From positions 682,001 to 746,000 of the forward strand of contig NZ_DS560019.1 in assembly GCF_000154825.1 (NCBI RefSeq): a stretch of DNA of 64,000 bases. Reading direction: 5' to 3'. Of the stretch, positions 18,701 through 27,003 are shown one piece after another. Both the position numbers and the translations under genes were made by a program. How positions within the stretch are numbered: position 1 is the first letter of the stretch; every line of letters begins with the position of its first letter. The notes below the pieces were generated by a model. That model had not been told where the DNA came from and ran no database searches. It saw only the letters and a list, made by a program, of their open reading frames with translations. Source of the stretch: Anaerofustis stercorihominis DSM 17244 (lineage in GTDB: Bacteria > Bacillota > Clostridia > Eubacteriales > Anaerofustaceae).

Positions 18701-19319
18701 TATAAATGTAGAGTCTATAGAAGAATACAAAGAAGTCAAGGAAAGATTTGAATTTTTAAGTGAACAAAAAAATGACTTGGAAAATTCTAAAGACGAGTTA
18801 TTACATATTATCAAAGATATGAATTCTAAAATTGAAGAAAGATTTATAAAAGAATTCGACCATATCAATGTTGAATTCGATAATGTATTTAAAAAATTAT
18901 TCAACGGAGGAAGTGCAAAACTTATACTTACAAATCCGGATGATATTATGGAAAGCGGTATAGATATAGTCGCACAACCGCCAAAAACTAAACTTAAAAA
19001 CATATCCTCCCTTTCCGGCGGAGAAAAGTCTATGACAGCTATAGCATTGATTTTTGCGATACTTAAATTAAAGCCCGCACCATTCTGCGTTCTGGATGAA
19101 ATCGACGCAGCGCTTGATGACGCAAATGTTGCAAGGTTCTGCAATTATTTAAAATCAATAATTGGTGACAATCAATTCATAATCGTAACACACAGAAAAA
19201 TAACAATGGGTATTGCCGATGTTTTATACGGAGCTACAATGGGAAGCGAAGGTATCACGAGGATCGTAAGTGTCAAACTAAAAGATATCCACGAAGGAGG
19301 TCAAATAAAAAATGCCTAA
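15741..19319 (+). CDS. smc: Chromosome segregation protein SMC
   Basis: ATPase that compacts and separates the chromosome as part of the SMC-ScpAB condensin. The 1192-aa protein has the N-terminal Walker A GPNGSGKSN near residue 32, a first long coiled coil (about 165-500), a globular hinge (about 510-680) with a glycine-rich GGALVGGQNKRGDEGLLSR end, a second coiled coil, and the C-terminal signature LSGGEKS with Walker B CVLDEIDAALDD. The size matches Bacillus SMC. It overlaps ftsY by 8 bases. Being transcribed leftwards-to-rightwards, it runs toward the predicted origin at 31.5-32 kb. Confidence 0.98.
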   Translation: MYLKKVEIYGFKSFGQKVEIIFDNKVTGIVGPNGSGKSNIVDAIRWVLGEQRVKTLRGGKMEDVIFSGTEEKRALGYAFVSITIDNTTGILPSEYSEVNVSRRLYRSGESEYYINKNAVRLKDVHELFMDTGLSREGYSIISQGKIESIVNNSAVDRKLMIEEAVGIVKYKTRKNEALRKLDKTQSNLYRILDIISELESRLPSLKRNSKKARKYIELSEELKGLELNLFVHKADKYKEELSKLDEDEKIMKDTLTEQEESISILDDKYSDLKLKINSFDEQINNANKEIHDFISTYENSKVEVEVNKNKIETHLGNIDSLKEGIIRLEEEKENIEDKKEETQALLNEQETLFDDLTKEYNKLKVEVERLKGISNETENAIQRENINLKTKERLLKDKEGLLSDSLNRIENNKFIKTKLDEENYNLEKNIEELESSLENVDNSENEEKLDKLDDENNKLLEERYKIEEAKADFREELLDKYNKAKLLKGQKDILLGYEENKEGYKFAIKKLFEYAKSNNDLKGEVYGTLGDLISVEEKYMDAIQKSLASTIEHVIVKNEITASKAIKALKENKWGRITFLPHSIIKPREIYNLNSSITSAKGFEGVGSDLVNYDKKYENIIKNALGTLLIFDNLSNANAFAKKSGHKYKIATLDGEVLFPGGALVGGQNKRGDEGLLSRKNKIDKLEREIKQAVKDYNEYLKKSDSFDEQLKQKDEELKVMAEKINNLTLIISKEEDKNRDKEDELETAIKTLEDNKKKILNLKEADKKIHEMNEKSKEEIDKLSKEIEDKKDEISKISLGLYKDKYLEMATKLNNEQLKLYKEEEKLRNYNSSIYDLNKNIRDIESSLINSKKEIDENEENILILNELIEKAKEIDNDYDRLKQNLDDNYKALMEKKKDSGEEFDRVNTELKNLQEERFNLSERIQKLENKKDKLSLEFDYLQRGIIEDYNLTYAQAAEFKTPIENMLEIETKVRDLKSSIKKLGNINVESIEEYKEVKERFEFLSEQKNDLENSKDELLHIIKDMNSKIEERFIKEFDHINVEFDNVFKKLFNGGSAKLILTNPDDIMESGIDIVAQPPKTKLKNISSLSGGEKSMTAIALIFAILKLKPAPFCVLDEIDAALDDANVARFCNYLKSIIGDNQFIIVTHRKITMGIADVLYGATMGSEGITRIVSVKLKDIHEGGQIKNA

Positions 19320-20208
19320 TGAAAAATATAACAAAGGTCTGGATAAGACTAAAAAAAGTTTATTATCAAAGTTAAAAGATGTTTTTTCATCAAACAAAAT
19401 AGACGATGATTTATATGAAGAGCTAATTGAAGTATTGATACTTAGCGATATCCCTTTTAACGTAAGTGAAGAAATAATAGAAAACGTCAAGGAAAATGCA
19501 ACAAAAAAAGACGTTAAAGATATAAATAAATTATATGATTTGATAAAAGATGAAATCAGAAACAGACTTAATTTAAATTTATGGGATAAAGAAATCAAAA
19601 AACCCGCTTTGATATTATTTATCGGAGTAAACGGAGCAGGAAAGACGACTACCATAGCAAAACTTGCAAATAAATTCTTAAAAGAGGACAAAAAAGTAAT
19701 ATTGGCGGCAGCAGATACATTCAGAGCCGCCGCAAGCGAACAGCTGGCTACATGGGCAGAAAGACTTAATGTACCTATAGTAAAGAGTTCACAAGGTCAG
19801 GATCCCGCTAGCGTGATTTATGACTGTTTGGATTCAGCAAAGGCTAAAGATATGGACATAATATTAGCGGACAGTGCCGGAAGACTTCAAAACAAGAAAA
19901 ACTTAATGGATGAACTCAATAAAATTTACAGAGTTTGTGATAAATTCAAAGGAGATTATAATCTATATACAGTCTTAGTGCTTGACGCCGGAGCAGGACA
20001 AAATAGTGTGATACAGGCAGAAAGCTTCAACGAAAGTGCAAAAGTGGACGGTATCATAATGACAAAACTTGACGGAAGTGCCAAGGGTGGGGTCATAGTA
20101 TCACTGGCCGGAGATAATAAACCTCCAATGTGGTATATAGGTCTCGGAGAAGGGCTTGATGATTTGGAAGAATTTGATGTAGATAACTTTGTAGATGCAA
20201 TAATATAA
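19312..20208 (+). CDS. ftsY: Signal recognition particle receptor FtsY
   Basis: GTPase that docks SRP-ribosome complexes at the membrane for co-translational insertion. The 298-aa protein has an N-domain helical bundle (1-100) and a G domain with GVNGAGKTTTIAKLA, DTFRAAASEQL, DSAGR and TKLDGSAKGG. The acidic A-domain found in E. coli FtsY is missing, as is usual in Gram-positives. The smc-ftsY order is common; ylxM and ffh, which often follow, are not here, and a terminator comes right after. Confidence 0.97.
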   Translation: MPNEKYNKGLDKTKKSLLSKLKDVFSSNKIDDDLYEELIEVLILSDIPFNVSEEIIENVKENATKKDVKDINKLYDLIKDEIRNRLNLNLWDKEIKKPALILFIGVNGAGKTTTIAKLANKFLKEDKKVILAAADTFRAAASEQLATWAERLNVPIVKSSQGQDPASVIYDCLDSAKAKDMDIILADSAGRLQNKKNLMDELNKIYRVCDKFKGDYNLYTVLVLDAGAGQNSVIQAESFNESAKVDGIIMTKLDGSAKGGVIVSLAGDNKPPMWYIGLGEGLDDLEEFDVDNFVDAII

Positions 20209-20209
20209 A

Positions 20210-20238
20210 ATAAAAGACCTCTTATGAGGTCTTTTTAT
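20210..20238 (+). terminator. Terminator after ftsY
   Basis: Perfect stem AAAAGACCTC/GAGGTCTTTT around a 4-base loop, ending the plsX-ftsY transcription run. Confidence 0.88.
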
Positions 20239-20578
20239 ATGTATTTTTTTGCTTAGCGTATACTAATCGTAGCCATTTTATCTTTATATTTTTCCATAAA
20301 CTCAGTAACAAACTATTTGTTTGTTTATAAGCAATTTTGCAAAGCACAACCGATAACTTTATTTATAAAGAATTCTTTATGTACCAAAATTTTTAACTGT
20401 TATCTTTTCTAAAAGTTCTTTGTTTGTTTTTCCTATTCTAAGAAACTGACGCTCAATACTAACTCTTTAAATCAAATATATCGCTAATGCTTCGATTAAG
20501 TAAAATATAATTTACATTTTTATCTTATCTATATTTTCTTTATTTATATAGTCGAGAAACATACTAAACATATCCATT
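20239..20578. other. Intergenic stretch with a possible decayed reading frame
   Basis: No intact gene was seen. On the minus strand at about 20380-20462 a 27-residue stretch reads like protein (VSIERQFLRIGKTNKELLEK, then ITVKNFGT), bounded by stops, and neighbouring bits in other frames (RSISDIFDL upstream, KVIGCALQNCL downstream) also look coding. This may be a gene broken by frameshifts; I do not recognise it. Confidence 0.3.
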
Positions 20579-21232
20579 TTATTTACCATAAATAGAATTA
20601 TAATCGTTAGTGAATTTTTTTATTCCTTCTTCCGTAACGGGATGATTGAATAATTGATTGAATACTTCATATGTGAGAGCAAGAGAATCCGCACCGGCAA
20701 GAATAGATTCTATAGCGTCATTGCAGTTTTTGATACTTGCTGCAATCACAACGGATTTTATATCATAAAAGTCATACATTTTTCTGACCTTTCTGAACAG
20801 CTCCATTCCGTCATGACCAATATAATCGACTCTGCTTATAAAAGGACTTATAAAAGGAGAGCCGGCAAGACCCGCCGCAAGAGCCTGCCCTGGGTTACAT
20901 ATAAGCGTAGCGTTGGTTTTTATACCCATAGGAACCAATTTGTTTATAGCCTTTATACCCTTTTTGTTGGCAGGTATTTTTATTACGATATTTTCCGATA
21001 AATCATTTAATCTTTTTGCTTCTTCTATTATTTCTTCGGTTTCTGTAGGGATTGCCTCTACGGCAATAGGTCCGTCAAAAAATGAACGGATATCTTTAAT
21101 TACATCTTCGTACTTTCTTCCTACATTTGCCATTTTGTTCGGATTGGTTGCAATTCCGGCAACTATCCCAGTTTCAACAGCTTCTTCGATTTCTTTCACA
21201 TTTGCAGTATCAAGAAAAATTCTATAATCCAT
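20579..21232 (-). CDS. Transaldolase / fructose-6-phosphate aldolase-like (TalC family)
   Basis: Single-domain aldolase of 217 aa in the small transaldolase (MipB/TalC) subfamily, acting in the non-oxidative pentose phosphate pathway or as a sugar-phosphate aldolase. The Schiff-base lysine is Lys85 in NIVIKIPANKKG; FLDTAN, IATNPN and SPFISRVDYIGHDG are conserved. I chose the ATG at 21232, preceded by AAGGAG; a start 48 bases upstream would add a non-conserved tail. Whether it is a transaldolase or an F6P aldolase cannot be settled here. No terminator is evident after it. Confidence 0.92.
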   Translation of the reverse strand: MDYRIFLDTANVKEIEEAVETGIVAGIATNPNKMANVGRKYEDVIKDIRSFFDGPIAVEAIPTETEEIIEEAKRLNDLSENIVIKIPANKKGIKAINKLVPMGIKTNATLICNPGQALAAGLAGSPFISPFISRVDYIGHDGMELFRKVRKMYDFYDIKSVVIAASIKNCNDAIESILAGADSLALTYEVFNQLFNHPVTEEGIKKFTNDYNSIYGK

Positions 21233-21280
21233 AATATTTCTCCTTAATTTTTTATTAACTAAATTATATACCTCTGCCAT

Positions 21281-21768
21281 AATTTATTTCAAGTTTATTT
21301 TGCGTTATAATTATTTATAAAAGAAAAACAGAAATGCCTAAATAGACATTCCTGTTTATTCCGATTTATTAACTTTTCAAACAAAATTTGCTTATTTATT
21401 ATACCAAATTTTTCTATATATGACAATGATATATTTGGAAATTTTTACATTAGAGAAGCAGAAGTGAAATTGGCTATTAACACATAATGGATCATATATT
21501 TAGAATTTTATCATTTTACTATATAATCTTCTGCTTCTCAGCAACTTATTGCTATCATTATAATATTACTTATGTCACATAAATGCAATATATTTCGGCA
21601 ATAAAAATAAATTCGTTAGCTCATTCTTACATGTGTTCATATATAGAAACCATATAAAAATAATAAATGCTCAAATACAATGATTTTTAATGATAAACAA
21701 TATATAATTAAATAGATTTGTCAATATTGTACAATACTATATAAAATTAAAATGATAAATTAAATTGG
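21281..21768. other. Gene-free region before the AraC gene
   Basis: About 490 very AT-rich bases between two divergent genes. A hairpin-like pair around 21328-21358 and a perfect 12-base inverted repeat (21453-21464 with 21528-21539) are the only structures noticed; no reading frame of note. Confidence 0.5.
21453..21539. repeat. 87-bp segment bounded by perfect 12-bp inverted repeats
   Basis: GAGAAGCAGAAG at 21453-21464 and its exact complement CTTCTGCTTCTC at 21528-21539, 63 bases apart. It could be a MITE-like remnant or an operator pair; no flanking target duplication was seen. Confidence 0.5.
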
Positions 21769-21777
21769 GTGAAAAAA

Positions 21778-22578
21778 ATGAATGATAGAAAAATTATATT
21801 CGATAAAACATTAAACATAGAAGCTTATATTTTCAGCGACGGTACACAAGATTTTCCAAATCATTTTCATGATCATTATGTTATAGGGCTTATAAACAAC
21901 GGTAATAGGACTCTAACTTACGGGGAAACCAAATATTACATAAAAAGTGATGATATGATATTATTTAATCCTTTTGACAATCATGACTGCAGAAATCAAG
22001 ACGGTTCATTACTGAAATATATTGCCGTAAATATACCAAAACAAAGTATGGAATATTTAACATATATGATAAAAGATAAAAATACTTTAAAATTCAAATA
22101 TCCCGTTATAAAAGATATGGGACTTGCAAAACAGTTTGAAAAAGTTCATTACATGATTATGGAAAATGAAAATGAAATGGAAAGAGAAGAACTATTTATT
22201 CTTTTTATGGATGAATTAATAGATAAATATTCTAAATACAAAAGCCTGGAAATAAATAACGAAAATAATAAAATTCAAACCATAGAAAATTATATTATAG
22301 AAAACTACGATAAAATAATTTCTCTTGATATATTAAGTGAAATATCAGGAATGAATAAATACGCAGTAATACGAAGTTTCACAAAAATAAAAGGAATAAC
22401 ACCTTACAGATATATAGAAACTATCAGGATAAATAAATCAAAAGAGTTATTAAAATACAATAACGACATTGTAGAAGTTGCGCTGAAATTAGGTTTTAAT
22501 GACCAGAGCCACTTTACAAAGACATTTAAAAAACTTACAGGTTTGACACCCGGAGAATATAAAAATATTTTTAAATAA
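21778..22578 (+). CDS. AraC-family transcriptional regulator
   Basis: 266-aa regulator with an N-terminal cupin ligand-binding domain (HFHDHYVIGLINNGNR, then YIKSDDMILFNPFDNHDC) and a C-terminal double helix-turn-helix (about residues 165-264) with GMNKYAVIRSFTKIKGITPYRYIETIRI and LGFNDQSHFTKTFKKLTGLTPGEYK. The start is the ATG at 21778 with a GGGTG site; a GTG nine bases earlier is the alternative. It is followed 10 bases later by a broken DMT transporter gene, which it probably once regulated, an arrangement often seen with AraC regulators of amino-acid exporters. Confidence 0.92.
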   Translation: MNDRKIIFDKTLNIEAYIFSDGTQDFPNHFHDHYVIGLINNGNRTLTYGETKYYIKSDDMILFNPFDNHDCRNQDGSLLKYIAVNIPKQSMEYLTYMIKDKNTLKFKYPVIKDMGLAKQFEKVHYMIMENENEMEREELFILFMDELIDKYSKYKSLEINNENNKIQTIENYIIENYDKIISLDILSEISGMNKYAVIRSFTKIKGITPYRYIETIRINKSKELLKYNNDIVEVALKLGFNDQSHFTKTFKKLTGLTPGEYKNIFK

Positions 22579-22588
22579 TGGGGGAGAA

Positions 22589-23460
22589 ATGGAGCAAAAA
22601 GCAAAAGGACATATATTGGCACTTATAACGATTTTTATTTGGGGAACAACCTTTATCTCAACTAAATTTTACTTAAAACTTTTACGCCAATTGAAATATT
22701 ATTCTATAGATTTTTACTGGGGTTCATATTTTTAATATTAATGTATCCTAAAATATTAAAATTAGAGAATAAAAAAGAAGAGATATACTTTATATTTGCA
22801 GGATTAAGCGGGGTAAGTCTATATTATTTATTTGAAAACACTGCACTTACTTATACATCTGCATCTAATGTAGGGGTACTCGTTTCGGTAGCTCCCTTCT
22901 TTACCGCAATTTTATCAAATCTATTTATAAAAAGCGAAAGCCTTCATAAAAATTTTTTTATAGGATTTATAATCGCCATAAGCGGTATTATTTTTATAAG
23001 CTTTAAAGATACTGCAAACGTTAGTCTTTCACCTATGGGGGATATTCTGGCATTATTGGCAGCGATGATTTGGGCTGTTTATTCACTGCTGAGCAAAAAG
23101 ATAAGTGAACTGGGATACAATATAATTCAGTGTACACGAAGGATTTTCTTTTATGGTTTGATATTTATGATAATAATGCTGCCTTTCTTTGATTTTAAAT
23201 TCGATATATCTTTATTTAATAATTTCACTGTGATATTCAATATATTATTTTTGGGATTCGGAGCGTGTTCCATATGTTTTGTAACTTAGAACACAGCGAT
23301 AAAGATCCTCGGTACAATAAAGACAAGTGCATATATTTACATAGTTCCCGTAATAACTATAATAACTTCTTTTATAGTACTTAAAGAAAAAATAACATTG
23401 AGTATCATTATAGGAACCATATTAGTATTGATAGGATTATTTTTAAGTGAAAGAAAATAA
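22589..23460 (+). pseudogene. DMT/EamA-family transporter, inactivated by a frameshift and a nonsense codon
   Basis: Membrane transporter of the drug/metabolite superfamily, about 290 codons with around ten helices when reconstructed. The ATG at 22589 follows GGGGAG and gives MEQKAKGHILALITIFIWGTTFIS, a typical EamA start. The frame then breaks near 22675-22690: one A appears missing in an A-run, and the KTFTPIEILFYRF segment continues in the -1 frame. A second lesion is TAG at 23287-23289, where the family has Trp (CFVT-stop-NTAIKILG); the frame then stays open to TAA at 23460. Two independent lesions make a sequencing error unlikely. It follows the AraC gene closely. Confidence 0.88.
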
Positions 23461-23493
23461 AAAAGAACTTAATAGTAAGTCCTTTTTTATTTT
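23458..23493 (+). terminator. Terminator after the DMT pseudogene
   Basis: AAAAAAGAACTTA and TAAGTCCTTTTTT arms with one mismatch, followed by a T-rich tail. Confidence 0.7.
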
Positions 23494-23510
23494 ATATAAT
23501 CATTCATTGA

Positions 23511-24050
23511 TTATTGCTCAAGCTGTTTAGCTAAGAAAATCGAACCTGTCTTTGCAAGTAAACTTCCTTGTTCGATAGGAAGTGCATGCTTATCTTTGCT
23601 AAGTAATACTATTGCTCCTATAGGATCTCCGTTAGCCACAATAGGAGAAATAACCTCATATACATGTTCATTTTTTTTATCACTTATAATGTCGTAATCT
23701 CCGTTTAAAGATGTTACCAACTGTCTTTTGGATATAACTCTGTCCAGTTCTTTACTGATCCTTTTATCCATTAATTCTTTCTTATCTCCGCTTGAAGCCG
23801 CTACGATATTTTCTCTGTCACATATAACACTCGTAACTTTAGCTGAAAGAGATAAGCTGTCTACATATTCCTGAGCAAAATTTGACAGTTCGCCTACCAT
23901 AGAGTATTTTTTAAGTATAACTTCTCCTTGTGAATCCGTATATATTTCCAAAGGATCTCCCTCTCTGATCCTTAATGTTCTTCTTATTTCTTTTGGTATT
24001 ACAACTCTACCCAAATCATCTATTCTTCTAACAATTCCAGTTGCTTTCAT
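23511..24050 (-). CDS. spoVT: Stage V sporulation protein T (AbrB-type regulator with GAF domain)
   Basis: Transition-state type regulator active in the forespore of spore formers. The start is the ATG at 24050 behind AAAGGAGAG, giving MKATGIVRRIDDLGRVVIPKEIRRTLRIREGDPLEIYTD, the SpoVT-type AbrB swapped-hairpin domain; an upstream extension of 30 codons has no such conservation. The C-terminal part (about 60-178) is a GAF-like domain ending VLLSKDKHALPIEQGSLLAKTGSIFLAKQLEQ. Length 179 aa matches SpoVT (178 in B. subtilis). Its presence suggests sporulation or a spore-forming ancestor; some non-sporing Clostridia keep it. Confidence 0.93.
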   Translation of the reverse strand: MKATGIVRRIDDLGRVVIPKEIRRTLRIREGDPLEIYTDSQGEVILKKYSMVGELSNFAQEYVDSLSLSAKVTSVICDRENIVAASSGDKKELMDKRISKELDRVISKRQLVTSLNGDYDIISDKKNEHVYEVISPIVANGDPIGAIVLLSKDKHALPIEQGSLLAKTGSIFLAKQLEQ

Positions 24051-24123
24051 TAAACTCTCCTTTGATAAAAATTCATTAATACTAGTTTTGCTAAAAATAG
24101 AAATTTTATACTTTTTAACCTTA

Positions 24124-24172
24124 ATTAAACAAAAAAACATTTAACCTTTGATTAAATGTTTTTTTGTTTAAT
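24124..24172. terminator. Perfect 21-bp-arm hairpin terminator between tetR-like gene and spoVT
   Basis: Arms 24124-24144 and 24152-24172 are exact complements with a 7-base loop; each arm holds a run of seven A or T. The arm starts at the stop codon of the TetR-family gene. It insulates spoVT from the upstream gene. Confidence 0.85.
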
Positions 24173-24765
24173 TATTTAAAATCTTCTATTTTATGTTTTT
24201 GAGTTATTCCATTAACACCATAAAAAATAATTTTAAAAATTTTTTCAATATTTTGTTCATTGTTTTCTATTTGATTATCTGATACTCTAACGGCAAAGTT
24301 AAGTGTAGTTTCAATCAAATATACCCAGAATATTTCTGGATCCGCTCCCAGTTTAGGCATTACTTTTTTAACAATCTTTGTAAAAAAGTTAAATGACTTG
24401 ATCTGACCTTTCATTGTTTCTTCATCATAGTAAGATGACTGTCTGTAATTAAGATAAAATTTAGTATAACTACCATGAGAAATCAAATATTCAAAATATT
24501 TATACCACAGTTCTTTTATACCTTTAGGTAAATTAAATCCCCAAAAAGATACTTCTTTTAATGCACTGTCTATTTTATTATCAACGTAATATAAACATTC
24601 TCTAAGTAAAGTCTTTTTATTTTTAAAATGATATAAAATAGTACCTTCCGAAATCTTCATTTCATTTGCTACTTTTTTTGTTGTAACATTTTCTAAACCA
24701 TAATTTGCAACATAATCTATTGTATTTTCCAATATAAGCTGACTGGTAATATATCCTTTTTTCAT
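24172..24765 (-). CDS. TetR-family transcriptional regulator
   Basis: A 197-aa regulator with an N-terminal helix-turn-helix (residues about 8-54: ILENTIDYVANYGLENVTTKKVA followed by MKISEGTILYHFKNKKTLL) and an all-helical ligand domain. No transporter or enzyme gene is adjacent on the same strand, so the target is unclear; it may act on its own promoter or on the flavin-binding gene upstream. The start ATG has an AAAGGTAT-like site only. Confidence 0.88.
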   Translation of the reverse strand: MKKGYITSQLILENTIDYVANYGLENVTTKKVANEMKISEGTILYHFKNKKTLLRECLYYVDNKIDSALKEVSFWGFNLPKGIKELWYKYFEYLISHGSYTKFYLNYRQSSYYDEETMKGQIKSFNFFTKIVKKVMPKLGADPEIFWVYLIETTLNFAVRVSDNQIENNEQNIEKIFKIIFYGVNGITQKHKIEDFK

Positions 24766-25065
24766 GAATATACCTTTCCAAATAATAAATATATAAATAA
24801 TATATATTATTTTTTTATTTTAATCAAATTTTTATTACATAATAAATTATTTTTTGTTATAATTTAAGCATATACTCGAATATTATTAAGTAATCACTTA
24901 AAAACCATTGTAATTTCAAACTTATATTGATATAATAACCATATAATTGTTGTTGTATAACAATATATAAAATGGATAATTAATAAATATTCCCTTAGCA
25001 AAATTTGATTGTCCATTTTTAATTTATATAGATGATATACCAATATCTATGTAAATATATTATAC
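24766..25065. other. Intergenic region, mostly featureless
   Basis: 300 AT-rich bases between two minus-strand genes. A long-looped hairpin at about 24969-25020 (AATGGATAAT pairing with ATTGTCCATT, one mismatch) followed by A/T runs may terminate the flavin-binding gene. An ATTGTT/AACAAT pair near 24948-24966 is the only operator-like sequence. Confidence 0.35.
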
Positions 25066-25467
25066 CTAAAATCTAATCACTTTAGGTTCATCAGTAAACG
25101 AATAAAATGTAGCGACTGCATTTTTAAGATAAAAAACCACAGTATTTTCATCTTCGGCAGAATACATATTTTTAAGTTGTGGATAATTATCGAGAAGACT
25201 TTTTTTAGCTTCTATCCTGTCATCTTCAACTAAAGTAGTTTCAATACGAAGCCATTCTCCCTCATAAACAGCACATATTTCTACTTTTGGATTTATATCG
25301 ATTTGTTTTTTAACATTTTTCGCTTTACCGGTTTGAATATAAAGTTTATCTTCAAAAATATTAACTGTACCGAAAGGACGGACTCTTGGCTGATCTCCTT
25401 CCACTGTAGCCAGATAATAAGTTTCGCATTTTTTAAGAAAATCATAAACTTTCTTCATAGATTTCAC
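25066..25467 (-). CDS. Pyridoxamine 5'-phosphate oxidase-like flavin-binding protein
   Basis: 133-aa split-barrel protein of the PNPOx-like superfamily. The N-terminus (VYDFLKKCETYYLATVEGDQPRVRPFGTV) and the YIQTGKAKNVKKQIDINPKVEICA strand-loop-strand are characteristic of the small FMN- or F420-binding members. It lacks the C-terminal signature of true PdxH, so vitamin B6 synthesis is unlikely; a flavin reductase or an oxygen-protection role is a better guess. Single gene with GGGGGTG as RBS. Confidence 0.85.
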   Translation of the reverse strand: MKSMKKVYDFLKKCETYYLATVEGDQPRVRPFGTVNIFEDKLYIQTGKAKNVKKQIDINPKVEICAVYEGEWLRIETTLVEDDRIEAKKSLLDNYPQLKNMYSAEDENTVVFYLKNAVATFYSFTDEPKVIRF

Positions 25468-25621
25468 CCCCTTATTTTTTATATTTTATTTATAATTTTA
25501 ACATTAAATTACCATTAATTAAACAGGAATAATAACAAAAATAAATATTTATATTCTTTTATAATGTTTTTTGTAATACTATGTTAAAATATACATACAA
25601 ACTGAACATTAGGAGAGAAAA

Positions 25622-26077
25622 ATGGAAAAGATAGCAAGTTTTATGGTTGATCATACAAAATTGGAACCCGGTATTTATTTATCAAGAGAAGACAGGGGAG
25701 TTATAACATATGATTTAAGGTTTATAAAACCAAATACACCTCCTTTTTTATCAAATAAAGCACTTCATACAATAGAGCACTTATGTGCGACTTATTTAAG
25801 AAATTCAAAGTTTAGTGAAAATGTAATATATTTCGGACCTATGGGGTGCAGAACAGGGTTTTATCTTTTAACTTTGGGACTTACACATAAAGAAGTAATA
25901 GGCCTAGTGAAAAAAACAATAAGTGATCTCAGCGATTATGAAGGCCCTATTCCGGGACAGTCGGAAATAGAATGCGGAAATTATAAAGAACTCGACTTAC
26001 AAGAAGCAAAGAAAGAATTAATAAAATATAACGATGTTATCAAAGATTTAACTGAAAATGATATTTATTACAAATAA
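25622..26077 (+). CDS. luxS: S-ribosylhomocysteine lyase LuxS
   Basis: Splits S-ribosylhomocysteine to homocysteine and DPD, the precursor of autoinducer-2, in the activated methyl cycle. The zinc ligands are His49 and His53 in HTIEH plus Cys118 in EIECGNY; Cys76 in FGPMGCRTGF is the catalytic acid/base. Length 151 aa is normal. Homocysteine released here joins the product of the MetA/MetY route encoded at 4-6 kb. It is a single gene with its own terminator. Confidence 0.97.
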   Translation: MEKIASFMVDHTKLEPGIYLSREDRGVITYDLRFIKPNTPPFLSNKALHTIEHLCATYLRNSKFSENVIYFGPMGCRTGFYLLTLGLTHKEVIGLVKKTISDLSDYEGPIPGQSEIECGNYKELDLQEAKKELIKYNDVIKDLTENDIYYK

Positions 26078-26078
26078 A

Positions 26079-26110
26079 CTAAATCCCACTATAGTGGGAT
26101 TATTTTTTTA
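26079..26110 (+). terminator. Terminator after luxS
   Basis: AATCCCACTATAGTGGGATT perfect palindrome followed by ATTTTTTT. Confidence 0.88.
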
Positions 26111-26122
26111 AGGAGATTTAAA

Positions 26123-26947
26123 ATGTTTAAAATAGGAGAATTCTCTAAATTGACACAAGTATCCGTTAGAATGCTTAGATATTATGATGAAGTAGGTTTA
26201 TTGAAACCTATGAATGTAGATAAATTTACAAACTACAGATCATATTCTGTAGAACAAATACAAACACTTCAAAAAATATTACTGTTAAGAGATATGAATT
26301 TCCCGGTAAAAGAAATAAAAGAAATCTTAAATAAGGAGAATGAACAGGTTTTTATTGATGAACTAAATAGTAAAAAGAAAAATATATATGATGAAATTTA
26401 TGAGCTTGAAGAAAAAATAAATAAAATTGATACTGCTTTAAAAGATATAAATCAAAATAAATTTGATATAAATTCAAATATAATTATAAAGAAAATCCCA
26501 AGTTATAATATGCTCATACTCAGAAAGAAAATAAAAACATATTTTCATGAAAGTGAATTATGGAAAGAATTAACCGATTATATAACTAAAAATAACATTA
26601 AAATACAAAAAGATCCTAAATATATAACCTTTTTTTACGATGAGGAACATAAAGATAATAATGTAGATACAGCGGTAGGAGTGTCTGTAAATAGATTAAA
26701 TCAAAATGACGGTAATTTTAAATACATACAATCTGAAGAAATAAAAAACATGGCTTCAATAATGGTCTACGGCGATTTTAGTAATATAGGAAAGTATTAT
26801 TATAATTTTGCAAAGTGGCTGGAAAATCATAATTATTATAAAATCAAAAACCCTACAAGACAAATATGCCATATAGGTCCGTTTAATAACAGTGAGCCCG
26901 ATAAATATTTAACAGAACTTCAAATCCCGCTTATAAAAAATTCTTGA
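26123..26947 (+). CDS. MerR-family regulator with GyrI-like effector domain
   Basis: 274-aa regulator. Residues 1-70 are the MerR winged helix (MFKIGEFSKLTQVSVRMLRYYDE... NYRSYSVEQIQTLQKILLLRDMNFPVKEI), then a coiled-coil dimerisation helix (about 75-115), then a GyrI-like/SOUL-type ligand-binding domain (about 125-272) as in BmrR/TipAL-type drug sensors. It has no Cys cluster, so it is not a metal sensor. The next gene (TrmO-like) starts 56 bases later and may be co-transcribed. Confidence 0.9.
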   Translation: MFKIGEFSKLTQVSVRMLRYYDEVGLLKPMNVDKFTNYRSYSVEQIQTLQKILLLRDMNFPVKEIKEILNKENEQVFIDELNSKKKNIYDEIYELEEKINKIDTALKDINQNKFDINSNIIIKKIPSYNMLILRKKIKTYFHESELWKELTDYITKNNIKIQKDPKYITFFYDEEHKDNNVDTAVGVSVNRLNQNDGNFKYIQSEEIKNMASIMVYGDFSNIGKYYYNFAKWLENHNYYKIKNPTRQICHIGPFNNSEPDKYLTELQIPLIKNS

Positions 26948-27003
26948 CCCTCACACCGTGTGAAGGATTATACTGCGAATATAGGAAACGGAGGTATAAT
27001 AAA

